From: NCEH01 sp043195095
GTDB lineage: Bacteria; Pseudomonadota; Alphaproteobacteria; Rhizobiales; Xanthobacteraceae
Strand: one strand, 5' to 3'
Assembly: GCF_043195095.1 (NCBI RefSeq)
Contig: NZ_JBAFWN010000013.1
Length of the DNA stretch: 64,000 nucleotides
Shown: positions 1 through 10,154 of the stretch, in pieces
Layout of the letters: each line of letters starts with the position of its first letter
Position numbering within the stretch: position 1 is the stretch's first letter
Made by a program: the position numbers and the translations under genes
The notes under the pieces: generated by a model
Told to the model about the DNA's origin: nothing
Database searches by the model: none
Seen by the model: only the letters and a program-made list of their open reading frames with translations

Positions 1-399
1 GTCATACCGACCTTCTTCTTGGCGATAGTCCTTTAGCAAGAATCTCACCCGGTCCCCCAGGTCCGTCTCGGCAGCGCGTCGTTCGGAGTATGCGTGTTGC
101 TCGGTCGACAGTGTCAGGCCTGTAACGTCAACGGCGGCAACCTGGGCGAGATAGAGACCGAGCCCACCCCATCCAGATCCGATGTCGAGAACCCGCTGCC
201 CTGAGCTCAGTAGCAACTTAGCCGCCAGGTGACGCTTCTTTTGTTCTTGTGCGCGCTCCAGTGTGTCGTCACTTGAGTTGTAGTACGCACAGGAATACTG
301 ACGGTCTGCGTCTAGAAATTGCTCGTAGAGCGCGTCCGACAGGTCGTAGTGGTGCGCGACGTTCGCGCGTGCGACTGGGATGGGATTGTTCACAACCAT
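1..399 (-). CDS. Cyclopropane-fatty-acyl-phospholipid synthase family methyltransferase (partial, runs off the left edge)
   Basis: This reading frame has the start of the catalytic domain of the CFA synthase family, which transfers a methylene group from S-adenosylmethionine to unsaturated phospholipid chains. It shows NVAHHYDLSDALYEQFLDA near residue 14, a typical substrate-pocket stretch DADRQYSCAYYN, and the SAM-binding motif VLDIGSGWGGLGLYLA near residue 70. The frame is open to base 1, so the C-terminal half lies outside the window. The ATG at 399 gives almost no N-terminal domain, whereas family members usually have about 100 more residues. The frame stays open upstream, but that part is not convincingly homologous, so the gene may have lost its 5' end next to the integrase fragment. 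Confidence 0.75.
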   Translation of the reverse strand, partial: MVVNNPIPVARANVAHHYDLSDALYEQFLDADRQYSCAYYNSSDDTLERAQEQKKRHLAAKLLLSSGQRVLDIGSGWGGLGLYLAQVAAVDVTGLTLSTEQHAYSERRAAETDLGDRVRFLLKDYRQEEGRYD

Positions 400-595
400 C
401 CCACTCAACCTATTTCGATCACTCTCAATCACGCTTCTTCCCATTGCATCACTTGAATTTTCTGGCTTGTCGCGCGTCCGGACGCTATGGCATATTGGGG
501 TCGGTTTTGAGGGGATCAATCGCCCTTTTGACCCCAGTCGCCGACCCCTACTACGCCCCTGGCGACCCCACTTGAGAGCCGATGGGAGAGCCCCC

Positions 596-919
596 GTGCC
601 AAGCCTTACCGATGGAGAAATACGCCGCGCTCTGAAACAGGTGGAGCAGACCGGCAAACAGCTAAGCCTGGTTGATGGCGAGGGGCACGGCACGGGCCGT
701 CTTGTCCTAGTCATGAAGCCGATGCCCACTCGCGTCACAGCGGACTGGATGGCGCAGCAGTGGCGAGATCAGAAGCGCCTCAAGAAGAAGCTCGGCTCGT
801 ATCCGTCGATGTCGCTCAGCAAGGCGCGCGAAGTTTTCACCCGCGATTTCGCCGACATGATCCAGAAGGGTCGCAGCATCAAGATCGCCGGCGACACACG
901 CCCCGGCACCGTAGCCGAC
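596..919 (+). pseudogene. Tyrosine recombinase/integrase, N-terminal fragment
   Basis: From a GTG at 596 the frame encodes about 108 residues that look like the arm-binding N-terminus of integrases of rhizobial genomic islands: a MPSLTDGEIRRAL-type start, then TGKQLSLVDGEG, LKKKLGSYPSMSLSKARE and KIAGDTRPGTVAD. The similarity stops at about 919. After that the same frame is only the antisense of the next fragment, so the core-binding and catalytic (R-H-R-Y) domains are missing. The piece cannot recombine DNA. It probably marks the integrase end of the conjugative element whose trb genes follow. The assignment of the N-terminal motif is from memory of the family. Confidence 0.6.
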
Positions 920-1371
920 CATCATGATCGGGAAGAGTTCCTCCCGGTCGCGTGTCTCGGCACCGACCTGATCAGTGATCGCCACGACGGTCGCATTTGC
1001 CAGCTCGGCGCAGAAGTCCGCCAGCTTGTTGCCATGTCCCCTCAGGCTGAGCAGGATGACGATTCCGAATAGCTTTCGGATGGCCCCAACGCACTGCTGG
1101 TGGTTAAGCGGGCGCGCCGGGTCGAAGGCGCGTTTTGTGTCGTTGGCTAAATCCACCAGCCCGTGATCAACGAGGCCCTCATCCAGCTTATCGAGAAGCT
1201 CCGGATGGTCGACCTCGAGTAGCGAGTATCCCAGCTCGCCGAGAGCGTTGCTCAGATATTCTTCCATCCCAACGAAATCAAAGATCCTGGCGGCCTCGAT
1301 ATAGAGTTCCGCGGCAATTTTGTGGTTGCCAAGATTGCTCTCGCAGTTACCGATCTGATGCAGGGTCTCCA
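915..1371 (-). pseudogene. TPR-repeat protein fragment, truncated at both ends
   Basis: On the minus strand, between two sharp changes of homology, lies a protein-like stretch of about 150 residues. It contains a tetratricopeptide-like helix pair (HQIGNCESNLGNHKIAAELY, then ARIFDFVGMEEYLSNALGEL) and a hydrophobic segment around KLFGIVILLSLRGHGNKLAD. No credible start or stop belongs to it: the left end joins the integrase fragment at about 915 and the right end joins trbL at about 1371. The wider open frame runs through both junctions and has arginine-rich nonsense ends. It looks like a piece of a larger TPR protein brought in by rearrangement. Its function cannot be named. Confidence 0.45.
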
Positions 1372-1676
1372 CTGAAGCGCGCCGCGTCGCGTGCGGCCGA
1401 CAGCATGACGTCGAGCTTCTCCGCCGGCGCCAAGTCCGCCTTCGAGGCAACGGGCGGCTCCTCGACCGCAGGCACGGTCGGCGGCGAGACGGAGGCCGCC
1501 AACCACGCCTCCACCGGTCAGAGCACCTCTTCCCGTCAGGGACCGCCCGATTGGGCCAAGCGCATGAAGCGCTCTCAGAACATCACGCATGGCGTCCAGG
1601 CCGCCGCGCATGCCGTCCGCTCAGGTGACAGCCATGGCGGCGGCTCTTCCATCAACCTTTCCGAAAGCGACCGCTG

Positions 1677-1677
<1 letters not shown>
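1372..1677 (+). pseudogene. trbL: trbL, 3' fragment (conjugal transfer protein)
   Basis: The last about 100 codons match the hydrophilic C-terminal tail of TrbL, the polytopic VirB6-like inner-membrane subunit of the mating-pair channel. The tail is Ala/Ser/Gly-rich, with FSAGAKSAFEATGGSSTAG and the stretch PPDWAKRMKRSQNITHGVQA. The membrane-spanning N-terminal 300 or so residues are missing because the frame joins a foreign fragment at about 1371. The TGA stop overlaps the ATG of trbF (ATGA), the normal arrangement of an intact trb operon. The loss of TrbL and of all genes upstream of it means this mating channel is not assembled from this copy. Confidence 0.75.
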
Positions 1678-3408
<1,731 letters not shown>

Positions 3409-3412
<4 letters not shown>

Positions 3413-4644
3413 GCGACATCGATTCCCGGAAAGAGGAAGGGCCTGAGCCGGACAACGTCGAGCAGCCCCTGACCGGCGAGCCGGCACCGCCGATGCGGCT
3501 GCGCGCCGAAACGCCCCGTGTCACGCGATTGTCGAGGAAGGTGCTGGCTGGCCTGGGTCTCGTCGCCAGCGTCGGCATCGGCGGCGCGCTGATCTACGCG
3601 CTCCAGACCCGGGACGGCGGCCGTCCGAACGAGGAGCTGTATTCGACAGACAACCGCACCACCGCCGATGGGCTTGCCGGCCTGCCGCGTGATTATACGG
3701 GGCCGGTGCTCGGGCCACCACTGCCCGGCGATCTCGGCCGCCCGATGCTCGACGCGCAGAACCGGGGCCAGCCCGTCCCGGTTCCTGGCATGGCGGCGTC
3801 CAATCCGGGCCTCAGCGCTGAGGAACAGCGCCGGCTTCAGGAACTGGAGGCGGCACGGACGGCGCGGCTGTTCGCTTCGACCGAGACGAGAACGACGTCC
3901 ACGGCGGCGGCATCACCAGGCGGAACGCCATCCGCCCACCCCCAACTGCCTCTGCCCGACTTGACGAGCCTTGGCCTTGCACCGCAGCCGGCCACACCGA
4001 CCGCGCAGGACCGCCAGCTCGCCTTCCTCAACGCCGCCGCCGATCGGCGGACGGTCTCCCCGGATCGCGTCGCGGCGCCGGCATCGCCGAACATACTGCA
4101 GGCCGGCGCGGTGATCTCGGCGGCACTGATCACCGGCATCCGCTCCGATCTTCCTGGCCAGATCACCGCCCAGGTGACCGAGAACATCTACGACAGCCCA
4201 ACCGGCCGCATCCTGCTCGTGCCGCAGGGCACACGCATCATCGGCCAATACGACAACAATGTTCAGTTCGGCCAAAGCCGTGTGCTGCTGGTCTGGAACC
4301 GACTGATCTTCCCGAACGGGCGGTCGATCGTGTTAGAGCGCCAGCCAGGCGCCGACGCGGAGGGCTATGCCGGCTTGCAGGACGGCGTCGACTATCACTG
4401 GTGGGATCTGGCCAAAGCAGCGGGTCTCTCCACGCTGCTGAGCATCGGGGCCGAGCTCGCCACAAACGATGACGACCGCCTGATTCAGGCAATCCGCAAC
4501 GGCGGGCAAGGCACGATTAACGATGCTGGCCAGCAGATCGTCCGTCGCCAGTTGAACGTCGCGCCGACGCTGACTGTCCGTCCGGGATTCCCCGTCCGCG
4601 TCATCGTCACGCGAGACCTCGTCCTCGAACCCTACGGAGGTTGA
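3409..4644 (+). CDS. trbI: Conjugal transfer protein TrbI (VirB10 family)
   Basis: TrbI spans the inner membrane and periplasm and gates the outer-membrane core. The GTG start at 3409 overlaps the trbG stop and gives 411 residues, the usual length. One membrane helix lies at about residues 45-65 (VLAGLGLVASVGIGGALIYAL), followed by a proline-rich periplasmic linker. The conserved TrbI/VirB10 domain starts at about 220: LQAGAVISAALITGIRSDLP, GQITAQVTENIYDSPTG, LLVPQGTRIIGQYDN and a C-terminal FPVRVIVTRDLVL. The gene is intact and is followed after 3 bp by the DUF2274 gene. Confidence 0.93.
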
Positions 4645-4647
4645 CCA

Positions 4648-4911
4648 ATGGTGAAGCTGAAGCTCGGGGTCATTGACGATGACAAGCCCGTCAAGGTCTC
4701 AATCGAATTGCCGGCGTCGGTTCACCGCGACCTCGTGGCCTATTCCCAGGTACTCGCCCGCGAGACCGGACGGCCGATTGGCGACCCGGTCAAGCTGATC
4801 TCACCGATGATCGAGCGTTTTATGGCGACCGATCGGGTGTTCGCCAAGGCTCGGCGAGCCGTGATTCCGTCTCAGCGGCAAATTGCGCCAAAGGAGGCGG
4901 ACCCCTCATAG
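4648..4911 (+). CDS. DUF2274 domain protein, trb-operon terminal gene
   Basis: A small 87-residue soluble protein starts 3 bp after trbI. The core KVSIELPASVHRDLVAYSQV followed by DPVKLISPMIERFMATDR is typical of DUF2274, a family known almost only as the last gene of alphaproteobacterial trb operons. The N-terminal part resembles a short ribbon-helix-helix-like strand and helix, which may hint at DNA binding, but no function has been established that I know of. Its stop codon lies inside the 3' end of the convergent LysR gene (6-bp overlap). Confidence 0.85.
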   Translation: MVKLKLGVIDDDKPVKVSIELPASVHRDLVAYSQVLARETGRPIGDPVKLISPMIERFMATDRVFAKARRAVIPSQRQIAPKEADPS

Positions 4912-5832
4912 TCCGGCAGTCCTATCAGCAAGGAGCAAGCCCGGCAAAGCAGCCTTCGACATAGTTCTCGCCAGACTGAGAAGCCGTCGCAGCGCCGGAT
5001 TGTCGTTCTGCGGCGACCATATTGCGCAGAATGGCAGGATCTCCTCGGATAGCGGGCGGTAAACCACGCCGGGAAAGCGCGCGGCCGTCGTCGCTTCACT
5101 TGTAAGGGTAAGACCTTGTCTGATCGCTACAAGATGCATCAAGTTGTCCCTGCCCACGCCGTGGCGTTCGACGCTTGGATGGTGCCCAAGATCGGCCAGA
5201 TGCTTCACCAGATAGTCGTGGATCTCAGGTCCGGGATCGGTCTCACTCACAATGAAATGTCTGTCTCGCAGATTCCCCCACACGATCTCTCGCTTTCGCG
5301 CTAGTTCATGATCGCTGGGCAATGCCACATAGACCCGCTCATTCCAGAGATGGGCCAGATCGCAGCCATCCGCGATTGGCTGACCTGTCAGGAAGGCGAT
5401 ATCCAGCCGATGCCTTTGAACCGAGGCGATGTGATCGGTCGGGGCCCCTTCGATGAGGTCGGGGCGGACCTCGGGGTTCGCTCCGACATAGGCGCGGAGC
5501 AGATCGGACAGAAAGCCAGAAGCGAGCGAAGAAAATATCCCAATGCGGACCACGCCTGTCTCACCACGACCGAACGAACCCGCATCGATGGCCGCGTGGC
5601 CAATCTGGCTCAGAGCCCGGCGCGCGCGGATAACGAATCTCTGGCCCGCCTGGGTGAGGTGAACGCCGCCATGGTGACGAACGAAAAGCGCGGCTCCGAT
5701 CTCGTCTTCGAGATCCGGGATACGTCGGCTGATGGCAGACTCCTGAACTTTCAGCGCCTTTGCCGCGCGTCGAAAGCTTCCGCGCTCGGCGGCTGCAATA
5801 ACGTAGCGAAGATGGCGCAGTTCGATCGTCAG
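4906..5832 (-). CDS. LysR-family transcriptional regulator, probably started at CTG
   Basis: The product is a LysR-type regulator: an N-terminal winged helix (IELRHLRYVIAAAERGSFRR, then KALKVQESAISRRIPDLEDE) and a co-inducer-binding domain starting VVRIGIFSSLASGFLS. The first codon that fits the family alignment is a CTG at 5832, where relatives have ATG, and a strong GGGAGG ribosome-binding site stands 6 bases before it. No ATG, GTG or TTG lies near that point. Starting further in, for example at the GTG at 5553, would delete the DNA-binding domain. The gene gives 308 residues from CTG, a normal length. It converges on the trb genes, overlapping DUF2274 by 6 bp. Its target and inducer are unknown. 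Confidence 0.8.
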   Translation of the reverse strand: MTIELRHLRYVIAAAERGSFRRAAKALKVQESAISRRIPDLEDEIGAALFVRHHGGVHLTQAGQRFVIRARRALSQIGHAAIDAGSFGRGETGVVRIGIFSSLASGFLSDLLRAYVGANPEVRPDLIEGAPTDHIASVQRHRLDIAFLTGQPIADGCDLAHLWNERVYVALPSDHELARKREIVWGNLRDRHFIVSETDPGPEIHDYLVKHLADLGHHPSVERHGVGRDNLMHLVAIRQGLTLTSEATTAARFPGVVYRPLSEEILPFCAIWSPQNDNPALRRLLSLARTMSKAALPGLLLADRTAGL

Positions 5833-5942
5833 GGTGCTACCTCCCGTGGCCTGAATTACGCGGCCACTCTTGCTTCCAGGAGGCTGCTACGATCGCGGCG
5901 TACCCGCTTCCTTGGCCATCGAGCCGTGCAAGACCGTGCGGC

Positions 5943-5974
5943 AAGCTACATGCTGTAGCCGCTACAGGATCAAG
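5943..5974 (-). promoter_or_regulatory. MerR-type operator/promoter, copy 1
   Basis: On the minus strand the site reads TTGATC, 19 bases, TAGCTT, with the palindrome CTGTAGCGGCTACAG in the spacer. The overlong 19-bp spacer is the hallmark of MerR-activated promoters. Only a ten-codon frame from an ATG at 5921 and then the LysR gene lie downstream, so this copy may be an orphan or may drive lysR. Confidence 0.75.
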
Positions 5975-5980
5975 AGAAAT

Positions 5981-6139
5981 ATGATCAAGATCGGAGGTTT
6001 GTTCTCTAGGCTTGAACAGCGAAACGATCCGCAGCCTCACGAGCGCATCAGATTCGTCTTCGTCGCCACGCACTCGCAGCGGAACCAATTTTTATGGAGC
6101 CGAGGAAGAAGTGCTGCGGTAGCCATTCGTCGCAGCTAA
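5981..6139 (+). pseudogene. Remnant of a MerR-family regulator start
   Basis: An ATG directly beside operator copy 1 begins MIKIGGLFSR, which matches the first ten residues of the intact MerR regulator at 16820 (MIAIGALSRR) in both sequence and position relative to the operator. After that the frame turns into unrelated sequence (LEQRNDPQPHERIRF) and stops at 6139. This is consistent with a second divergent merR copy that was lost except for its start. The remainder up to 6202 shows nothing recognisable. Confidence 0.4.
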
Positions 6140-6201
6140 GTCAGGCTGGTTGCCTCAAGCCGCGAGTACGGTCCAAGCAAGGCGGAGGAACCGCTCGCTA
6201 A

Positions 6202-6840
6202 TCATTTTTCGCGAACCGACAATCCCTCCCGTTGCGCCTCGCGCGCCTCCTTCAGAATATCCCAGCCGCCCTTGAGAACGATCCCAACAACCACCAGCCC
6301 TATGATCAAATCGGGAAGCGGTGACCTGAAGAACATGACTGCAGCGCCGGAAACAACGATGCCAGCGTTGGCCAGCATGTCGTTAGTCGTAAAGATCCAG
6401 GACGCCTTCAAGTGCACGCCCTGGTCTCGATGCGAGCGCAGCAACCGCAGGCAAAGCAGATTAGTCGCGGCGTTTGCGATGGCCGTAACAATCATGGCTA
6501 AACCGATCGGTTCAGCGCCCACGAAGAAACGTCGAAGGACCTCCACGAGCAGCGCCAGGCCCAAAACGATCAGAAGGACGCCCGACAGGCGTGCGACACG
6601 CGCCTTGGCTGCGACCGTTCGCCCGACGGCATAGATGCTCACCGCGTAGACGCCGGCGTCGGCTAAATTGTCCAAGGCGGCACCCAGCAGACCGGTGGAG
6701 TCTGCAATAACTCCAACGAACCCGGCGACAATCACTTGTAGGAAATTGATGCCGAGCACCCACAACAGGGTCTTGCGTTCGGCGGCATTACTCGCGTCAA
6801 GCTGGATTTCGGATTCTTCTTTGTTGTCTTTCGCACTCAT
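6202..6840 (-). CDS. Cation diffusion facilitator-type transporter
   Basis: The product of 212 residues from the ATG at 6840 is a CDF-fold membrane protein of about six helices, which exchange Zn(II)-like divalent cations for protons. Membrane segments are visible at TLLWVLGINFLQVIVAGFVG, VARLSGVLLIVLGLALLVEV, LAMIVTAIANAATNLLCLRL, AGIVVSGAAVMFF and LIIGLVVVGIVLKGG. The transport-site positions are DNLADAG in helix 2 and TNDMLANAG in helix 5, where classical Zn transporters have HxxxD, so the ion preference may differ. The cytoplasmic C-terminal domain is nearly absent. It is the last gene of the metal operon that starts at 13220. Confidence 0.8.
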   Translation of the reverse strand: MSAKDNKEESEIQLDASNAAERKTLLWVLGINFLQVIVAGFVGVIADSTGLLGAALDNLADAGVYAVSIYAVGRTVAAKARVARLSGVLLIVLGLALLVEVLRRFFVGAEPIGLAMIVTAIANAATNLLCLRLLRSHRDQGVHLKASWIFTTNDMLANAGIVVSGAAVMFFRSPLPDLIIGLVVVGIVLKGGWDILKEAREAQREGLSVREK

Positions 6841-6862
6841 GCAGATTTCCAACGTTCGCAAA

Positions 6863-7735
6863 TCAGGTGAGTCGGCCCAATGCAATGGCGGTGATGAGAA
6901 AAATGCCGAGCGCGCCTCGATAAACCACGAAGGGCCAAGCCGAAAAGCGCTCGAGCACGCGCATCAGTCCCCAGATCGCGAAGAAAGCTGAAATAGAAGC
7001 CACCGCGAGCCCAACGAGGAGGATGGACCAGGCGTCGAGAGACAACTGAGCTTTGTAGAGTTCCCAAATTTCTTTGAAGCCGGCCAGGGAAATTGCCGGC
7101 AGGCCAAGGAGGAAGGAGAATCGCGCCGCCTCTTCCCGTTTCAGGCCGAGCGCAAGCGCGGCGGTCAAGGTGGAGCCTGAGCGCGACACTCCCGGGATCA
7201 AAGCGCCGATTTGCGCGATGCCGACAATCATTGCATCGATGAGGGACACATTCTCAAGTGTTCGTCTGTGGCGGGCATGAATCTCCGCCAACGCCAGGAG
7301 GACAGCCATGACGATGCAGGCCCAACCGATCACAGTGAGACTGCGCAAAGGAGAACTGCAGGCGTTCAGCACTCCCGACAAAGACAAGCCAGCCACGCCG
7401 ATCGGGATCGTCGCGAGACCAATCCAAACAGAGAAGCGGAAGTGTCGGTCCCGGAAGTCCCGATGCACAACGGCGCGGAGCGAGTTCGTGGCCAACTGGC
7501 TCACGTCGTCCCAAAAATAGCTGACGACGGCAGCCAGTGCTGCGAGCTGCATGGCGGCGGAGAAGGCGGAGCCGGGATCCTGCCAACCGAGCAACGCAGG
7601 TACGATCCGCATGTGCGCCGTCGACGAGATCGGCAGCAGTTCGGTGATCCCCTGGACAACGCCCAGCACGGCGACCTTGATATAGCCCAACGTAACGAAT
7701 CCAGTATCGACGCCCTGAGTACAAGCTTCCGTCAT
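6863..7735 (-). CDS. uppP: Undecaprenyl-diphosphate phosphatase (UppP/BacA family, PbrB-like)
   Basis: This 290-residue membrane enzyme removes a phosphate from undecaprenyl diphosphate. Both signature regions are present: VVQGITELLPISSTAHM near residue 20 (with the catalytic Glu and the PISSTAH motif) and IPGVSRSGSTLTAALALGL near residue 175. The start at 7735 has AAGGAG before it. In the lead operon of Cupriavidus metallidurans the corresponding gene (pbrB) is thought to release inorganic phosphate that precipitates Pb(II) in the periplasm. The same role is inferred here because the gene sits in one run of same-strand genes with a P1B-ATPase and lspA. A housekeeping copy presumably exists elsewhere. 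Confidence 0.88.
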   Translation of the reverse strand: MTEACTQGVDTGFVTLGYIKVAVLGVVQGITELLPISSTAHMRIVPALLGWQDPGSAFSAAMQLAALAAVVSYFWDDVSQLATNSLRAVVHRDFRDRHFRFSVWIGLATIPIGVAGLSLSGVLNACSSPLRSLTVIGWACIVMAVLLALAEIHARHRRTLENVSLIDAMIVGIAQIGALIPGVSRSGSTLTAALALGLKREEAARFSFLLGLPAISLAGFKEIWELYKAQLSLDAWSILLVGLAVASISAFFAIWGLMRVLERFSAWPFVVYRGALGIFLITAIALGRLT

Positions 7736-7745
7736 GCAGGCTCCT

Positions 7746-8675
7746 TTAATTTGCGAGCGCTGCTCGAAGGCGTTGGTCACCTGCTGGCACGAAAACTGAC
7801 AACGCACGCGGCAAGAGATTGAAGCGGGCGGGCGTCATTGTCGTGATTTCCCCATCAGTGTTGACAGGTAGCGGCGGGTCAGTTCGGATCTCAAGGGGGC
7901 CAGGGCTGCAGAAGGCGCGCATGCCGACAAGATTTCGGTTACGACCGCGCCGGAATGCCGTCAGGAACAGCGGCCATTGCCAAAATCGTCGCGGCTCGAC
8001 GCTGTAGAAGTCCAAGCATTGGTCGTCGATTGCTGCGGCCTCGTAGACGGCCATACCGCCGCCGTAAAACACACCGTTTCCGACTGCGATCTGAAGACTG
8101 TGGAGCCGGATCGTGCGATCGGCGGTCGCCACCTCGGCAGTGAACGGCCTCGTGTAAAACACTGTTTTTAGCGCAGCCAGCGGGTAGCTAAGCCGCCCCA
8201 AATGCCGCTTCAGGTTGCCAGTCATACGACGCACGAGTTCAACGCTCAGGCCCATGCTCGCAACATTGACGAAGTACTGGTCGTTGACTTGGCCGACGTC
8301 GATCCGCCTTGTGCAGCCCGCGACGATGACCGCGACCGCCGCTGCAGGTTCACTCGGAATACCAAGTGTCCGGGCAAGGTCATTCGCCGTGCCGAACGGT
8401 AGGATGCCGAGCGGCAAGCCAGCCTCTAGAACGCCCTCGAGCACGGCGTTGACAGTCCCGTCGCCGCCGCCGACGATCACGAGATCCACCTGATGAGCAT
8501 GCCGACTGACCTCGCGAGTCATATCTGCCGACCGAGCGCACAGCCCGTACGTCAAGATAAATCCGCCAGCCTCAAGCTGCTTGACAGCGCCATCAGCTGC
8601 GCGATTACCACCGCTGCGGCTCCGCGGGTTCAAGAAGAGCAGCGCGCGCCTTTTAGTTGGTTGATGGTCCACCAT
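7746..8675 (-). CDS. Diacylglycerol/lipid kinase family protein (DAGK catalytic domain)
   Basis: The 309-residue product belongs to the soluble diacylglycerol kinase/YegS/sphingosine kinase fold. It has the nucleotide-binding motif VDLVIVGGGDGTVNAVLEG at about residue 60, then LGILPFGTANDLARTLGIP, and the second domain with SLQIAVGNGVFYGGGM and a conserved C-terminal TDGE stretch (VNTDGEITTM). It would phosphorylate a lipid hydroxyl at the inner face of the membrane. The gene ends 10 bp before uppP, so lipid phosphate metabolism is paired here. Its natural lipid substrate cannot be read from sequence. The ATG at 8675 was chosen because the conserved domain begins directly after it. Confidence 0.85.
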   Translation of the reverse strand: MVDHQPTKRRALLFLNPRSRSGGNRAADGAVKQLEAGGFILTYGLCARSADMTREVSRHAHQVDLVIVGGGDGTVNAVLEGVLEAGLPLGILPFGTANDLARTLGIPSEPAAAVAVIVAGCTRRIDVGQVNDQYFVNVASMGLSVELVRRMTGNLKRHLGRLSYPLAALKTVFYTRPFTAEVATADRTIRLHSLQIAVGNGVFYGGGMAVYEAAAIDDQCLDFYSVEPRRFWQWPLFLTAFRRGRNRNLVGMRAFCSPGPLEIRTDPPLPVNTDGEITTMTPARFNLLPRALSVFVPAGDQRLRAALAN

Positions 8676-8804
8676 GGTTTTCCTTGAAGGCCAAATCACA
8701 ATGTTGCCGTGCAGGACGGAGCCATCGAGCGGCGGATCGAATGCCCCGAGGACGAGTTCGCGGCCCATCTGCCCCGACCGAGCGATCGTATGCGGCCGCG
8801 CACC

Positions 8805-9542
8805 TCAACCGATGCTGCCAAGCGCTGGAAATGTCGTCAGCATCCAAATGGCAATCTCCTGCATGCGACCCGTCATCATCAGAATGCCGATGCCGATCAT
8901 CACCGCCCCCGCGCCCACGTTGAGCGCCGCGCCAGTGCGCCGCATGCGTTTCAAGACTACCGCCGCGCTACCGAGGAACAGCGCCACGAGGAGAAAGGGG
9001 ACGCCGAGCCCAAGACTATAAGCGCCGAGGAGCACGGCGCCATTACCGGCCGAAGTCGCTGTGACGGTGAGGATCGAACCGAGAACCGGGCCGATGCAGG
9101 GCGTCCACCCGAAGCCAAAGGCAATGCCGAGGAGGAAGGCTCCGAAGGGGCCTCCAATCTGCTCTGGCCCCCGCCAACGCCGATCTATCATTAGCGAGAT
9201 CGGCAGGCGCAGGAGCCCCGTCATAGCGATACCGAAGACTACGACCAGCGCGCCACCGATCAGGTTCGCTTCCATCTGATAGCGTTGCAGAAATCCGCCG
9301 AGCGCCATGGCACTCAGCCCCAGCGAAACAAAGACGGTAGTAAAGCCGAGAACAAAGAGGAGTGCCGGTCCGAGAATACGAAGCTGTCGGGTCCTCCCGT
9401 CGCCAACTGTCCCGTCAGCTCCGCCCGCGACGTAGGACAGATAGCCCGGAACGAGCGGCAGCACACATGGCGAGAGGAAGGAGATGGCTCCGGCCATCAC
9501 AGCCGTGGCTAGCCCAAGCAAAGACACGTCTATGAGCGCCAC
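8805..9542 (-). CDS. ccdA: CcdA/DsbD-like transmembrane thiol-disulfide transporter
   Basis: The 245-residue, roughly six-helix membrane protein moves reducing equivalents from cytoplasmic thioredoxin to periplasmic thiol proteins. It has the two conserved Cys motifs of CcdA: GAISFLSPCVLPLVPGYLSY in helix 1 and FGFGWTPCIGPVLGSIL in helix 4. It lies between the lipid kinase and lspA genes in a metal operon, where it is not part of the known pbr system. It may keep periplasmic metal-binding thiols reduced, together with the TlpA/DsbE-like proteins encoded at 19714-20891. The stop of lspA lies next to its ATG. Confidence 0.88.
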   Translation of the reverse strand: MALIDVSLLGLATAVMAGAISFLSPCVLPLVPGYLSYVAGGADGTVGDGRTRQLRILGPALLFVLGFTTVFVSLGLSAMALGGFLQRYQMEANLIGGALVVVFGIAMTGLLRLPISLMIDRRWRGPEQIGGPFGAFLLGIAFGFGWTPCIGPVLGSILTVTATSAGNGAVLLGAYSLGLGVPFLLVALFLGSAAVVLKRMRRTGAALNVGAGAVMIGIGILMMTGRMQEIAIWMLTTFPALGSIG

Positions 9543-9543
9543 G

Positions 9544-10074
9544 TCAGTACCCCGCGCGGCGCGGCCGCTTCTGAACGGGGATCATCGCCCTCGCCGGCCA
9601 AAAGGAGGCTGCGATCAGTAGGACGACGCCAATCGTTATCATCGTGTCCGCCATGTTGAAGGCCGGCCAGTGCCAGCCGCCGACATGGAAATCGAGGAAA
9701 TCAGTTACGGCACCTTGACGTATCCGGTCCAACACATTGCCTGTAGCACCGCCGGCAATCAGGCCGAGACTAATCGTCTCGGATGGCTTTTCGGTTCTCA
9801 TGGCCCAGACGAGAAGTCCGGCCACGATCACCATCTTGATTCCGGCGAGCAACAATGGGCGATCAAGAAAAAGCTCGCGGAACATCCCGAAGCTGACGCC
9901 CGTGTTGAAACCGAGCGTCAGATTGAAAAATGGCGCGATCTCGATCGTGCGCGGCGGCACCATCACAATGTTAACGATCAGCCATTTCGTGACGAAATCG
10001 ACCGCAAGCGCGAGAGCTAGGGCACCACCGGCCAATGCAGTTCGTCGAATCAACTTCGGATACGCCACGATCAA
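9544..10074 (-). CDS. lspA: Signal peptidase II (LspA; PbrC-like)
   Basis: LspA cleaves the signal peptide of prolipoproteins after lipid modification. The 176-residue protein has four predicted helices and both aspartate motifs: GGATGNVLDRIRQGAVTDFLDF and PAFNMADTMITIGVVLL, with the catalytic Asp pair intact. FNTGVSFGMF is also typical. In the pbr lead operon a signal peptidase gene (pbrC, fused to pbrB in some systems) accompanies the Pb ATPase and the undecaprenyl phosphatase. Here the three functions are separate genes in the same run. A decayed second lspA lies at 17264-17640. Confidence 0.9.
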   Translation of the reverse strand: MIVAYPKLIRRTALAGGALALALAVDFVTKWLIVNIVMVPPRTIEIAPFFNLTLGFNTGVSFGMFRELFLDRPLLLAGIKMVIVAGLLVWAMRTEKPSETISLGLIAGGATGNVLDRIRQGAVTDFLDFHVGGWHWPAFNMADTMITIGVVLLIAASFWPARAMIPVQKRPRRAGY

Positions 10075-10154
10075 TCAGTCCTCATTGTTCAGCCGTTCTC
10101 CCCGGCCAGTGCATTTGTGCTGGGTCGAAATCGTACCGGTGCGGCTTGAGCTAG

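Noticed and set aside
380..1072. A single 230-codon integrase gene
   Set aside because: Only 596-919 is integrase-like. The part before 596 shows no integrase similarity and the part after 919 is antisense of another fragment.
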